This document shows positions 23,001 through 37,403 of a DNA stretch of 64,000 nucleotides, one piece after another. Both the position numbers and the translations under genes were made by a program. The stretch is from Adineta ricciae (lineage: Eukaryota; Rotifera; Eurotatoria; Adinetida; Adinetidae). The notes under the pieces are model-generated. The model was not told the origin of the DNA and made no database searches. It saw nothing but the letters and a program-made list of their open reading frames with translations. Each line of letters starts with the position of its first letter. The first letter of the stretch is position 1. The DNA lies in NCBI GenBank assembly GCA_905250025.1, contig CAJNOJ010000131.1, positions 62,001 through 126,000 of the forward strand. Reading direction: 5' to 3'.

Positions 23001-24051
23001 TTCAATATTGATTGGAAAAAGAATCTCCATCGCTAAGCGAAACCATGTGCGATTGTATGAAGATATGAATTTCATGAATGCTTGTCGATTGACTGATCGT
23101 GCCGAAAACGTCAAATCAGATTTGGGATTAATTCGACAGTGATCAACATCGATATCAGCACTGATCTTTGCAGCAATAGGTAGAATGTCGCGTGCAAAGA
23201 TTTCTCGAGCACGATCACGGACAGTATACCAACGATTAGATTCAATCGCCGATTTGAATGTTTTCTTTGCCGTCAAATCTTCATGTGATGTTGATTGATT
23301 TGTTGCCGCGTTCGGTAAGAAGTCTACTGGAGTAAACAATGAATTTAACCAGATGGTGAAGGCATGGGATTGTTTATCGACGGTATTTGTTGATGAGAGA
23401 TTGAATGGAATACGTGCTCGAATAGCTGGTTGAAAAGAAACTATTGGTGAAGCTAATAGAAAAAAATAGTTTGTGAACTGAGAAAATAAGAACAGGAGAG
23501 CTTACTTGGTGGAAGAAGTTCGGGAGATGGTTGTAGTGATTCAGTGCTTGCTTTGATCATCGTCGATGATTTTGGGAATGAAACAGGAGCTTTCCATGTA
23601 GATGGTGGTGCAGGTCTAGCTTTTCTTTGAATATAAACAGGTATAGAAGTGCTGTCGTCATCTTCGATCATGGTCGATCGAGTTGGTTGTGGAGGACTTA
23701 TGATAAATATACGATTTTCCGAAACAGACATCGTTGATTGATCAGGTTTGACTGAGTCTATCGAATTTGTTGATAAATATACATGTTTTGAATGTTCAAA
23801 ACGAGAATTTTGATCAGAAAGAGGAGAGATTTCATTGAACACACCCATCAAACGATCTCGCGATAGTAATGGTCGTTTAGGGGTAATTGAAGATTGTTCT
23901 TCATCATGATCTTCTAACTAATAAAAAGAAATGTTTGATAAACACGAATATCAATGAATAAATCATTTCAACAAACTTTTCGTAAGAAAGTTTTCGAAAG
24001 AAGCTTTTCATAGCTGAGATTGCCGTTGAGATATTGATTTTCTTGGTTCAT
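20098..24051 (-). CDS. aspm: ASPM/Abnormal spindle-like protein, reduced IQ region
   Basis: ASPM organises spindle poles and binds microtubule minus ends and calmodulin. Model: 24051-23977, 23917-23506, 23452-21201, 21112-20948, 20895-20098, giving about 1233 aa. Recognised parts are the WLNSLFTPVDF block, two calponin-homology domains (DLKDGIRLTRCAQILL with ITNKDIMNGNKQRTLELLWR; then SFADGRAFLYIISYYFPS), an acidic low-complexity insert (DNHEEEEEEESFSS), a single IQ motif (IVQAHWRGYQTRAE, spanning the last intron) and the helical C-terminal domain. Vertebrate ASPM has dozens of IQ motifs, so this is a minimal form. No ASH domain is visible and the true N-terminus is unsure. The intron before 21112 fits in phase only with a GTGGAT donor at 21200 (88 nt); the obvious donor at 21163 (51 nt) leads to a stop. 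Confidence 0.82.
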
Positions 24052-24810
24052 ATTTTCTTTCCAAGAAAAAGCACAATGTTTTGTTGAAAGCAAATTGAAG
24101 AATATCAGTACCAGTTGAAGAAACAAAACAAAATATGAAATGCAATGAAGATTTCGTCGTCTTTCTCTCTCGAAAACAAAGAATTCAGATGATTTGCCAA
24201 TCGAATTCGGTACACTCTTACATATGTTTCGATCATAGTGGACAGAGGTCACTCCTATTCAAGCATTTTCTGTGTTCTATGGCGTTGAGACGATAGAAGT
24301 ATTCGATAGTACATAAGACTATTCTTCATGAATATGATCTATACATTTTTATTTTTGTCGATATTTTGGATAAAATCCTAGCTGAGACCGTGGGGATTAA
24401 TTATACTATTTGTTTGATAATCAATTATATGATATCTAAATTTGTGTTTAGGATGAATAAAGAAAATAGTGGTACTAACTTGAGCTGAAAAATATTTTTT
24501 TCCAATATTCCGACCAAAAAGCAAGTTTACAAAAACTGGAGTTATATTCGCGTATGGACTCGTGGATGTGATGAGAAGAAGAAACATGATCAAATTAGAA
24601 TTTATTAACATTTGTCTTTTCTCTGTCATACTAACTTCACGAGAAACAGTTTCTTTTTATTGAATGATGATATTTATTTAATAAAAATTTATGAAGAGTG
24701 AATTATATTCTCAAAAACTACATTCTAATCACTGAAAAACTTCTCACGCAAACCGGATAGATTCATTCTACTAGATTTAAAATATCAGACATGAAAATTG
24801 ATCTTGACTG
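24052..24810. other. Spacer upstream of ASPM-like gene
   Basis: Contains minus-strand open stretches (24378-24629 and 24052-24252) that might hold unrecognised 5' exons of the ASPM-like gene, but no ASH-domain pattern could be recognised. The MAP10-like stop codon is at 24811. Confidence 0.35.
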
Positions 24811-27076
24811 TTAAGCAACCGGATGAGTACTTGATTCACCTCCATCGGTGAAACTATAAAGATAGAAATGTTAAGGCTAATGTATATAGAAAAAAACTTA
24901 CTAATCAGTAATATCTGTAATTGAAAAAGCTAAATCATCTTTTCTTTCTTCGTTTTCCTGTTTTTGTTCTGGTGTCTTCAAATTGATATCGGATGAGATT
25001 GTTTTCAATAATGTTTGATTCATTTTTAAAGTTGCCTCTTGACTTATTGTTGATACAGATTTCAATGTTTGATTCAAATGTTCCGACGTTTTTCCTATTG
25101 AGGATAATTGCGAAACACTCTTCCTCGCACTCGTCGTATTAATATCAACTTTATTTAGAAGAGATTCATGTGGGATCGGAGTAGGAGTTCCTATCTGGGG
25201 CGTGGATGGGGGAATATTTGTATTCGACTTGGGAGTTAGTTGAGATTTAGGTGAACTGGTTACTTTGGGTTGGAAACCAGCCCGACGTGCTTGAGAAAAT
25301 TCAACCATCAATCGATGTGCGCGTGTGGTAGCGTATGAAACCGGCGGTTTTCCTAAAGTACTCGTTGACTATAGAGAAAAGAATAGTGAGTTATTGTAAA
25401 CAATGAATGTACATAGAAATACCGAGATGATACTAGGCTTCATAGGACGGTGTGGAGAAATACGAGCAACAGGTTCTTGTATCGGTACAGTTTGATCTGT
25501 TGGTGGAATGCTCTGCTCAACCTTTTTCTTTGTATTTGATTTCGTAAGACGATCGACTAAATTACGCACATCAGTTTTTGTTACTTTCACCTGATTTGGT
25601 TTGGAAGGGGGTGGATTGAATCGTCGAAAGTTATTTATATTTCTTGGTATAATGACAGATTTTGAACGTAATTTAGGAGCAGATTTCGGTCGAACCGCTG
25701 TCGGTTTCAATAGCTTCTGTCCTTGTCCTACAGCTGATTGTGGTCTTCTATTTGCTAAAATGTGCTCGACGGACATCGATATATCACGCTGATCACTTTG
25801 TTGTTGCAATGCCAAAGCTTCTTCCACCAGAGCTCGAAGTAATGGGAAATTGTGTAGAAAATCTTTCGTTAGTATCTGTAGTTTGGGCTTTGAAGACACA
25901 TTGAACTGCACATCATTTGTTGATTTTTGTTTAGACGGCGGTTGCAATTCATTTTCAACGTTATTATCAACGATCGTTTCACCATCGAAACTCGCAATGG
26001 GAATCGATGCTAGATACGATAAACGACTTTCTTTTGCCTGTGTAATTATCTTCGTCATTGAAGGTGCTTTCATTTGAAGAAAATCCGAGTCCGAATTGAA
26101 ATATAACGCTGGTGGTTGGTAGAAAGCAATTGTTGGATCATCGAATGATGGCTCTTCAATCGTACGTGTATAATGGCATTTGGATTGCTGATCACGTTGT
26201 ATGCGCGTTTTCGTACTTGTCCAACGAGTTTGAATAGATTTATCATTGTTGGATGCTGGAAGATCATTACGAGATAATTGCAAACCAACATCTTTTTTCT
26301 CATTGACAAAATGAATGTGTTTGACAATCGTATCCGAAGGTAGTGAGGGTAGAGGAAATACAGATCCAACGATCGGCTCTTTCGCCATAACAGGTACTCT
26401 GAGAAATGAGATAATTATTATTGATAAACTTATATTGAAAATCTTACTTTTCCTCAGCTTTTGCCATCGATTTTTCATCGAGTATAGGCAGTTGTGTCAA
26501 AATGGTTGTACCATAATGACAGAAACGCACTGCAATATCACAAATTCCAATTTTCGTACCCATTAAATTAAAAAGCGTGCAATGGAATGTTTGCTGTTCA
26601 ACAAGTGGTATATCCGCTCCATTTTTCTGTATGGATTGATTCAAGATTTCTATCAGTTCATTCAATTTCACATTACAACTACCAATAAAATGCGACATGT
26701 TGGTATCATTCGCGTTGATTTGATCGATTAACAAGAGAAAAAGAGGAACATTGAGTAAATGTGAATACAATGTTTTAAAATATGTCTTAAACAAACACGA
26801 TTTTCCACGTTTGAAAGCAAATTTCCCATTCGCTGACCGAAGCTCATAGAACTGATCAGATAACAACTGTCGCCAAGAAACATTCGGATGCTCTCTTTTC
26901 ATCGTATGAAATTCTTCGATTTGCCATTGATCAAAATACGGTATCGACACTGCTGGATAGTCAAGTAAGCGAAAGACAACACAAGGTAGATGACACTGAA
27001 GATTTAGATCGATCTGCACATGACTGACGAGTACTTCGATGGATAGCAGACTCGGAAGCTTAGATAAGTCAGTCAT
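24811..27076 (-). CDS. MAP10-like (DUF4497) microtubule-associated protein
   Basis: Four exons: 27076-26448, 26398-25423, 25368-24902, 24853-24811, giving 704 aa with all phases consistent. The N-terminal about 190 residues resemble the MAP10 N-terminal (DUF4497) domain: LLSIEVLVSHVQIDL near the start, VVFRLLDYPAV, then FKRGKSCLFK and LLNVPLFLLLID with an IGSCNVKLNEL strand. MAP10 binds microtubules during cytokinesis. The rest is low complexity, rich in Pro, Lys, Ser and Gln, with a basic RPKSAPKLRSKS stretch that could bind microtubules. The last small exon restores a continuation (DYFTDGGESS) past an apparent stop at 24902. Start ATG directly follows a splice acceptor (TTTCAG), so there is a 5' UTR intron. 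Homology is by motif memory; another DUF4497 protein is possible. Confidence 0.6.
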
Positions 27077-27251
27077 CTGAAACGATGAAAGGAAACTGAT
27101 TGCTAAAGAGAATAGAATTCGAGATAGATGAATTTGTATTGATTTCTCATATAAAAAAAATTTGTATCTTTGAATTATTAGTTTGAAAAAATCAAATATG
27201 TGCACATCATGAACAACAGTTATTGCATCAACGATCAAAGGAATGAGAATA

Positions 27252-28650
27252 TCACTGAGTTGACTCTGACGAACGATTCGGACTAACACCGGTGCCTATA
27301 AATACAAAAGTAAACATCAAGTTGAACTTCGAACGCGAACATACTTCTTGAATTTTTGTTCGACGGTACTGTTTCACTTTGTTGATTAATACTAAAAGAA
27401 AAACCAATTCCTATCGTGTGCAATGAAAAGTTTCTTTTACATACTTTGTATTTTTGTTGGGTGACGAACTTGAATTCGATTTCCCACTTGTTGCACTGTT
27501 CCACGATTGACTTAATTGCCGGCCATAGGCGTTAGTGATTACTGATGGTTCATTATCAGGTGTTCTAAACAAAACATCAATCTTTCGGGAACCGTTTTTA
27601 CAAACACAACATCAAACCTGCGACGGGTAAGAACATCTAAACTGTCCTGTAATGAACTAATGCACGATTGTGATATTGATCGTAGTAATAACATGTCCTA
27701 ATATCCAAAAGATCAAATCGATATCAAAGTTACGCTTTCATCTACTTTTGACAACGGATGTAAAGAATTTCCATCGGGTATTGTCTGAAATAGGAAACCA
27801 ATGTAAACTGAGATATGAACTAGTCATGTTCTTAACATACATCAATAGTTTCAACAAATTCACGTTGATTGACTTCAAGACAACGTAGAACTTCTTTTAA
27901 TTCTTTTAGTGTTTGCTGATGATGTTGTATTCTAATCAATCACGAAAAATCTTATTCTTTCCGAATACAATTCTCAAATTCTATACTTGGAATTTCTTCG
28001 ATTTGTTCCTTGAGTATTGCTTTCATTCGGAGAATGTGTGACGGGGGACACATTTGTTTGAGTTGTTTTCGGAATGGGCAATGACGAAACATACTTCATG
28101 ATTGACATGATGAATGATATCCCAACTAAACAATTATCTTCTACTTACAACATCAGCAGCATTCGAACCTGAACATGCTCGTATTTTGTCAATCCATTTC
28201 TTTCTTCCTTTTGCATCCATAGCTGAAAAGAAAGAGGATATTTGACTGGTTCAAGAATAGAAAATTGAGAATCACCTCTAAACTTAAATATTTCACTACC
28301 ATTTGTTTGGACAGTAAAAGTTACATCATCTTCATTCGATGGTGACACCCAACAATCGGTCAATTCAATGATGCCCCTCGGACCTTTCTTGCGAACTTCA
28401 TCGGGCTAAAATGAAAATTCATTGAGTCATTTTCATTAACACAACGAACAACTGATTTACGGTGAAATAAAGCAAAGTCTTCGTATCGGAATCGATAACA
28501 AAATGTCGCGTTTGATATCCTTTGAATGCATTTGTATATTTACTTAAAGTGCCTTGAAATCTGACATTGATCGAAGAGATGTTTACAACATTCGCAAAGA
28601 AAGCAAACTCACGTTGATTCATCAACTGTATTCCAATTGAAATTCAACAT
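27252..28650 (-). CDS. ORP9/11-type PH-domain protein without lipid-binding ORD
   Basis: Eleven small exons: 28650-28613, 28560-28461, 28405-28276, 28222-28149, 28093-27987, 27931-27841, 27784-27746, 27697-27618, 27564-27445, 27391-27345, 27295-27252. They give 289 aa ending in a TGA. Residues about 14-105 form a PH domain closest to those of oxysterol-binding-related proteins: FQGTLSKYTNAFKGYQ, then KKGPRGIIELTDCWVSPS, and a C-terminal helix RKKWIDKIRACS. This fold binds phosphoinositides on Golgi/ER-contact membranes. A helical stretch (QTLKELKEVLRCLEVNQ) and a Ser/Asn-rich tail follow. The sterol-transfer ORD domain expected in ORPs is absent; the next gene starts 176 bases on. Start chosen because ATG 28650 plus a canonical 52-nt intron joins cleanly to the PH start. 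Confidence 0.7.
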
Positions 28651-29062
28651 CTACAATAATCAACATCGAATAAAAAGAGAAATGCATATCATGTTTATCT
28701 AATATCGCATTTATTTGATAAAGAAAGAAGAAGAAAAAAGAGTAGCATAACATTATTTGACATTAAGATGGAATACAAAAGAAAAGAAAAAGTAGAATAA
28801 TAATAACCATGTATGTATATATGCATATGTATAGAATCATTTGCGTCTTTAGTAGAAAAGAAAAATGAAAATCACAGAATAGAAATGATCAAAATGAATT
28901 CGTTAGATGTGTATACGTTGATTAAAAAAAAACTGAACGTATGAAGAATATTTGCGTAGTTGAAACCATTGCAAAGAAACAAAAATGAATGAAATGCACA
29001 TTAGAAAAATATTCATAACATAAAAAAGAGAAAAAAAAAAGAATGTCGAACGTTGATTTTGA
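28651..29062. other. Spacer between PAK 3' end and PH gene 5' end
   Basis: About 410 bases, A-rich on the plus strand, without a gene. Probable PAK 3' UTR and PH-gene promoter. Confidence 0.4.
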
Positions 29063-31610
<2,548 letters not shown>

Positions 31611-32343
31611 TGTTTCACACTAAAATAAAAATAGATTCTTTTCTCCGTTTGTTCAACAACCAAATCAATGACGAGTTGTCCGTAAGATGAGTCATTCTTC
31701 TGAAAACTTACTACGTCTTATCTAACTTTCATATTGCTCAACTCAAACAGTTCTATGACACAATTAATACACACATAAATCGAAATAAATCAATCTTTTC
31801 CGTTGTTCTTTCGTAAGATGTACAAACAAGGACGTGAAGATTATATCAGGGACAAACGATGTCTAGGAATGTAATAGATGTCAAATAGACAAGAAAAAGA
31901 AAGAAATAATTCTCTTCTATTTTGTTATTTCGTTTCTACTTTGAAAAAAAAAATACTTGCACGCAATACCTTGAGAAAGTCTCATGTGAGAAATTGACTT
32001 ACCTTTGATTTTTTTTTCTCGAAGATATCAAATAATAATACGGAAGAAATGAAAGACGTTGGAGTGTTTGGCATGAGCCATTATACTAGAATTGAAGGAA
32101 TACATTTAGATGAGAGAAACAAAACATGAGAAATGAAAAATGTTTATTAGCATTGTGAACTTTTCAGAGAGGATTCTGGCATGTGTATGTACAGATATAG
32201 ACGAAGATGATGACAAATAGAACAAAGAAAATAAATAAATGATTCAATTTCCCTATTGCTGATTAAATATGTGACGACAGAAGAATAAGTGTAGCTTGAT
32301 TGAAAAGTATGAACAGAGTAAGACAGAAAAATTCTGATATTAA
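31611..32343. other. Spacer between MLF 3' end and PAK 5' end
   Basis: About 730 AT-rich bases with no supported gene. Probably PAK promoter and 5' UTR plus the MLF 3' UTR. Confidence 0.4.
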
Positions 32344-33210
32344 TCAGAAACGAGTCTGTCGATGTTTATGATGATTGTTCATATCGACAGATGAAGACGA
32401 AGAGAAGGTTGCTGACGCTTTACGTTTGATTTGTGACGGGTGAATTTCTTGGATATCATCTTCGACTGGTGTGTCTTCGGTTAAATCGATTGTATCTGAT
32501 TGATGGAGGGGAGCACGATACTGTTTGGATGGACGTTGTGTTTGACGAATATGTGGTCGTGCTGAAGCACCATGTTCAATTGCTAGTTGAGAACTGACAG
32601 GTGGTTGATGAAGACGATGTGAAGTAATTTGATGGGCAACATTTGAATGATAAGGATGATGAGAATGACGAAAAAAACCGGCTTGGGCTGACTTTTGTCG
32701 CCATTCTTTCTTGAAGTTGTCTGTTTCGTCTTCGTCAAGATTCTCTAATTCAACATTTTCAGATATCTGACCTGTTCCCACATTCATTTCTCTCTCGATA
32801 ACATGTTTTCGATCACCAATTCGATGACCGATCTGCACTCTGTTGATTCCACGTTCGGAATCTCGCACAGCTTGTCGTGTTTCTTCGAGTCCATTTGGTC
32901 CTCGATTTCTCGACGTTGTTTCCTGATAAACTTTCGGTCGTCCATCAGCTCCATTGAATGACATAACTGTTGTCGATGTGAATGAATGAACCGGCGCATT
33001 GCTGTCCGACATTAATCGATCCATCATAGCAAATGGCGATGAATTCATTCCAAAATCACCCATAAAATGATTCATTCCAGTGAATGGTGATGGAATCATA
33101 AACGAATTGCCAAACAGCGTTTGAGCATGTGGTACTAATGCATTACTATTCGTTCGACGATTAGTATTACTGTTCGGAATACCAAATAGATCTGTAGGAA
33201 AGCCAAACAT
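32344..33210 (-). CDS. mlf: Myeloid leukemia factor (MLF1/2 family)
   Basis: Single coding exon of 288 aa. The central region is the conserved MLF domain: HSFTSTTVMSFNGADGRPKVYQETTSR, LEETRQAVRDSERGI, VQIGHRIGDRKHVIEREMN, then ELENLDEDETDNFKKEWRQK. MLF proteins are small nuclear/cytoplasmic adaptors that influence proteostasis, COP9/p53 and transcription in animals. The N-terminus is Met/Phe/Asn-rich, as in the family; the C-terminus is His-rich with an acidic IDLTEDTPVEDDIQEI segment that resembles a SUMO-interacting motif (inference). ATG 33210 immediately follows a TTTTCAG acceptor, implying a non-coding first exon upstream. Confidence 0.9.
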   Translation of the reverse strand: MFGFPTDLFGIPNSNTNRRTNSNALVPHAQTLFGNSFMIPSPFTGMNHFMGDFGMNSSPFAMMDRLMSDSNAPVHSFTSTTVMSFNGADGRPKVYQETTSRNRGPNGLEETRQAVRDSERGINRVQIGHRIGDRKHVIEREMNVGTGQISENVELENLDEDETDNFKKEWRQKSAQAGFFRHSHHPYHSNVAHQITSHRLHQPPVSSQLAIEHGASARPHIRQTQRPSKQYRAPLHQSDTIDLTEDTPVEDDIQEIHPSQIKRKASATFSSSSSVDMNNHHKHRQTRF

Positions 33211-33397
33211 CTGAAAAGAAACCAAAAATTCTTTTGAATTAAACAAACATACAACGAAAGTCTTGTTCCTCCTTAATACTTATGCGAGATAATATATATA
33301 TATATACAATAAACATTCATAAAGAACATACAAACATCAGACAAAAAGGACAAGATGATTAAATCACCTAAAGAGGAAAGAAACAGAATGAGTACAG

Positions 33398-36128
33398 TTA
33401 GATTTTAAGAAGAAATAAATCAAGATTCAGTATTTCTTGTTGTAAAATACTTTGAAGAAGAAAATCAATCGTTAAAATTTTCATTGAAAAATCTGAAGTT
33501 GTATATTTCTGTAAATCTTTTAGTAAGAATCTATCACTATCACATGAAAGTATTAAACAATTGGGAAGATTGCTTTGCTCATTCAATGTCGTCAATTGTT
33601 TAATCGTTGGAAATTCTCGACGAACATGTCCACCAGCTGAATGAATAATCGATTTGAGAATTGTGGGAGATGGTTGAACACTTGGTGTTAAAAAGAATGT
33701 ATAACCCAGAAATAAGAGTCGATTTTGCCGCTCGAGACGTTTGCTTATAGATCGCTGGAAAAGATTTTCTGCGGGTTGAGTTTCTTCATTGAGAATCCAA
33801 TCTGTTTCTTCGATTGGTAAGAAACGTTTTTCTTCATGACATTTATCTAACCAGGTTGTTTTTAAAACATAAGTCGCATAATTCAAACATTCATACAGTT
33901 TTTCTGTGCGTAAAAATCGATTCATAATCAAATGTGTTGTCGTATGAGGTAAGACGGAAATTTTTCCACCTAAGGTTTTTATAATCGTTTCGTAATGGTT
34001 CAATATTTTCATGTTGAAACCGCTGAGCATAATTGAAATTGATTCATCGGTCGGAACTGGAATTTCAACCGATGAGTCGACTGGTTTATCATAATGATGA
34101 GCTATTTTCAAATGATCGTGATTGACGACATTCATATCTTGTGTATGTTGTTGGTCATTGTGACGATGAATAGCTGAATTTAACATTTCATCTGTAATAT
34201 GAATCGGCTGTGACCACGGTAAAAGTAAATCATGCACAAAAATCTGATCGAATGAGAAATGATCGATTGTTGGTGTTCCAGTCAAACGTTTATAACGTTC
34301 TTCAAGTGGTTGTTTAAGTGCACAAGTATTTCCCAGATACAACTCCGATAACCACAGACCATTGACAATAGGTATGGACCATTGCGAAGCTTTCTTGAAC
34401 TTTTCTGTTTTACCATTCTCGCGCGCTAATAAATGCGTATGCCATTTACTTAAATGACCGGAATATTTGCCACCTAGAGAACGTATCATGTATCGAAGAC
34501 GTGCTCGTTCGATACCGTCGAACCCAGTCATTGTAAAGAAATATTTTATCAAGGGTAGTTTTTCCGGATCGTTTGGATCGAAGGGTGATGGATAATGAAT
34601 GGCTAGATTAGGTACGAAGAGTTTTTTCCGTTGTAGAACGTCATTTAACCAATGTGCAGTGACCATTCGGACATTTCTACGTTTACATACTTGTCGAAAA
34701 AGTTCACTCGTACGATAAGCAGCAACGAAATGGGTTAAATTAGCATCATTTGGATCTTCTGTTATTAAACCACAATGATCTGTAATGGTTTTTGACCATG
34801 TGGGTATTTGATCTTTGGAAACGGTGGAATTGTATTCACATTGGTGAATATAAATGACACAACCGACTAAGCACTGCGACGATGGGACTAATTCACGTTT
34901 ATCTTGTGTACAATAGTTGAGTTCGTAAGAAAGAGTTTCAGGTGGTGGATGACGTGATGTTTGAGAAGTCGTTTTGTTGTTGATTAAATTCATTAAAACA
35001 GATGGACGAATTAGTTTCTCTTCAATTGGTAACGTTGAAAGATTTCCGTCTTTCGTTGTCGATGAATGGCCATTTTGATTTGAATGAACATTGTTTTGTG
35101 CTGCAGCATTGACCTTGTTACGCTGTCGTGGTGTACCAGCTGTTGCGCGCGCACGAGATCGTTTCGGTAGAAATGATTTTGTTTGAGAAGTATCCTAAAG
35201 ATAATAAACATATACAAAAGGAATTCGATACTGTTCAGGAGAAAATGTGTTGATGGATATCAATACTTACGGATGAATCTGGAAGATTACTTCCGTCATT
35301 TATTCCTGTGACTGGTTCTGCTGATGGTGGCGGTGTTGTTTGATCAGCTTGATTGAAAAAGTTTTTGGTTATTAATTGTGAACGATGTGCAACAGTTGTT
35401 GATTTCACGGATATTTGCTCATCTGTCGATTGATTTTGCAGATTTTCATTGGTCTGATCATCATCTAAGTCATCTTCATCAACATCCATGAGATCATTTG
35501 GATCTCGTAATAGATCAGGATGGTAATCGTTTTCTTCTAACAATCGACCTGCATTCAAGCAATCGAGAATCCAGTCAGGTGTGATCAAATGAACTTTTTC
35601 CGATTGAATTTCATATGCATGTTGAAGACGTTCGTCAACATTCGCAGACGATGATGTTTCATCTTCCAAATTTGGTTTGACGAATGCCGATGCACATATC
35701 AGATATGTACAATTAGGATCGTCAAGATCGGACGTCCATTGTCCACCGTAATACGTAACTAGTGCATAGATTTTATTTTGATCTTCAATTGATAAATTCA
35801 CATTCGCAAATGTACATGAACGAAAGATATGTTCGGATTGATGACGATCGTCATTTCGAAATGGATCAATTGGTAATAAAGTATTACATCTGAGACATGC
35901 TGTTATCCAACTGGAATTGACAATTGGAGTTTGATAGATTTCAATAGCTTGTTCCAATTCGCCTTTATTACTGTCAAAATCATCGCAAATGACATGTGTC
36001 GTTGTTTCAGTTAAATAGAATAATTTGATAGCACCATTTTGCTTGAACTGTGTTTCAAGTGAAGAATCATTAAAACCCGATGCAAAATATTTAATTGATG
36101 AAAACAGTTTCGAATCATTTGTCGACAT
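33398..36128 (-). CDS. paxip1: PAX-interacting protein 1 (PTIP), multi-BRCT
   Basis: Nuclear DNA-damage and chromatin adaptor; in animals PTIP works with MLL3/4 methyltransferases and 53BP1. Two exons: 36128-35271 and 35194-33398, giving 884 aa. BRCT-type repeats occur as an N-terminal pair (about residues 6-95, with WITACLR; and about 105-215, ending LITPDWILDCLNAGRL), a middle pair (TAHWLNDVLQRKKLFVP; GGKYSGHLSKWHTHLLA, GLWLSELYLG) and a C-terminal pair (GGKISVLPHTTTHLIM, KTTWLDKCHEEKRFLP; then SAGGHVRREFPTIKQL with LILSCDSD). Six BRCTs is the PTIP arrangement. The linker has an acidic DVDEDDLDDD run and a basic stretch (PKRSRARAT, possible NLS). The long Gln tract of vertebrate PTIP is absent. 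The start follows a GA/CT-rich tract ending in an acceptor, suggesting a 5' UTR intron. Confidence 0.85.
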
Positions 36129-37403
36129 ATCTGAAAGAGAGAGAGAGAGAGAAAAAAAAAGACGAAACTCTTTTGAAAAACAATATGAACCAATGACAAT
36201 AGCCATATTGTTTATTTTTAACATTTGACAACAATATGCATAGCAATGCACTTGAATATCTCAATGGAAAAGGTATCAAAACCCAAAAAGGATCCGAAGG
36301 AAGAAGTCAACAGAAGTGAACCAAACTTAACATGTGTGAAACATGAATCCATGGTACATATCCATAGTTCATCCACATTGATCGTATTTATATATATCTC
36401 GTTAGATGTCGCTTAGAATCGCACACGTTTTCATGTCCAGACGAGAACAAATGGATGTCTTCTAGATTAGAATTAGAATTTTGCTCACAAATACTCGTCT
36501 ATAGACTAGATGAAGCAAGGAAGCTTACAAGGTCGATATATACTCGAGTAAAATAAGAGTATACAGGTTGTGTGTGAATGAGTTGCCATTGTAATCTAAA
36601 ATGAAGGTTGTGTTTTGACCCACTTCGAAGGGAGAAAGTGAATAATGAACTGCGGCCTGATGAAAAAGAGTAATGTGTTAGGAAGTACATTTAATTCTTA
36701 TATTCACATCTGTTGGAAACTTCTAACTAAGAAAAGTACGAAAGAATTTTATGCAGAACCGTCAAAACAACATAGATATCACTATGTTTTGACTGCCAGT
36801 GCAGATAAAGTTTCTTATTATTGTATATTATAACGAAACGTTGGGAAGAGGACGAGGAGAAGTTTGAAGAAACTGTTTGATGTTCATATTTGTCCATATT
36901 GTTCATTTTTGGACGATCTCCTGACAGTTCTGTATAGTCGCGGTTAGCACCGCATTGCCTATCTTTTTTCCATTCATATATTTTGTTCAATAGCAGAATC
37001 AAATTTTATACTCGTTATGAATCGTTTTACATTACTACTGTATTCAATGAATCATCAAATTCAATGCTTTTGCACAAAATCACATTTTCCATCGCAAAGG
37101 TTATACACTTCGACAATATAATCACCAAGGGATAGTTGGCACATTCTTTTGAAAAGTTTCTATTGGTGTAATAGATTTATCAAGAATCCTTTCCATTAAT
37201 ACATTGTATAACTATCATATGATTGTTAACAACGAAAGAAAAATAAATAGTTACTGATAAGAAATATCTTGCGAATCAAAGAGAACGAACAGATAGAAGA
37301 GAAAATGATTCTACTCAAACAAAACTATTGCGCTATACTTATCGTGGCTCTTCGTTGAATTATTTCACTTTTTTCAAGCTAGAAACTCATTTATTTTCTT
37401 GAA
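36129..37403. promoter_or_regulatory. Divergent promoter region PAXIP1 / TBC1D5
   Basis: 1.3 kb between two divergently transcribed genes. No coding feature is supported; short frames on both strands lack motifs. Presumed to carry both promoters. No specific sites identified. Confidence 0.4.

Noticed and set aside
24900-24903. Stop codon of the MAP10-like gene at the TAG near 24902
   Set aside because: TA|GTAAG is a canonical donor and the next exon continues in frame to TAA at 24811; kept as the preferred model though the earlier stop remains possible.
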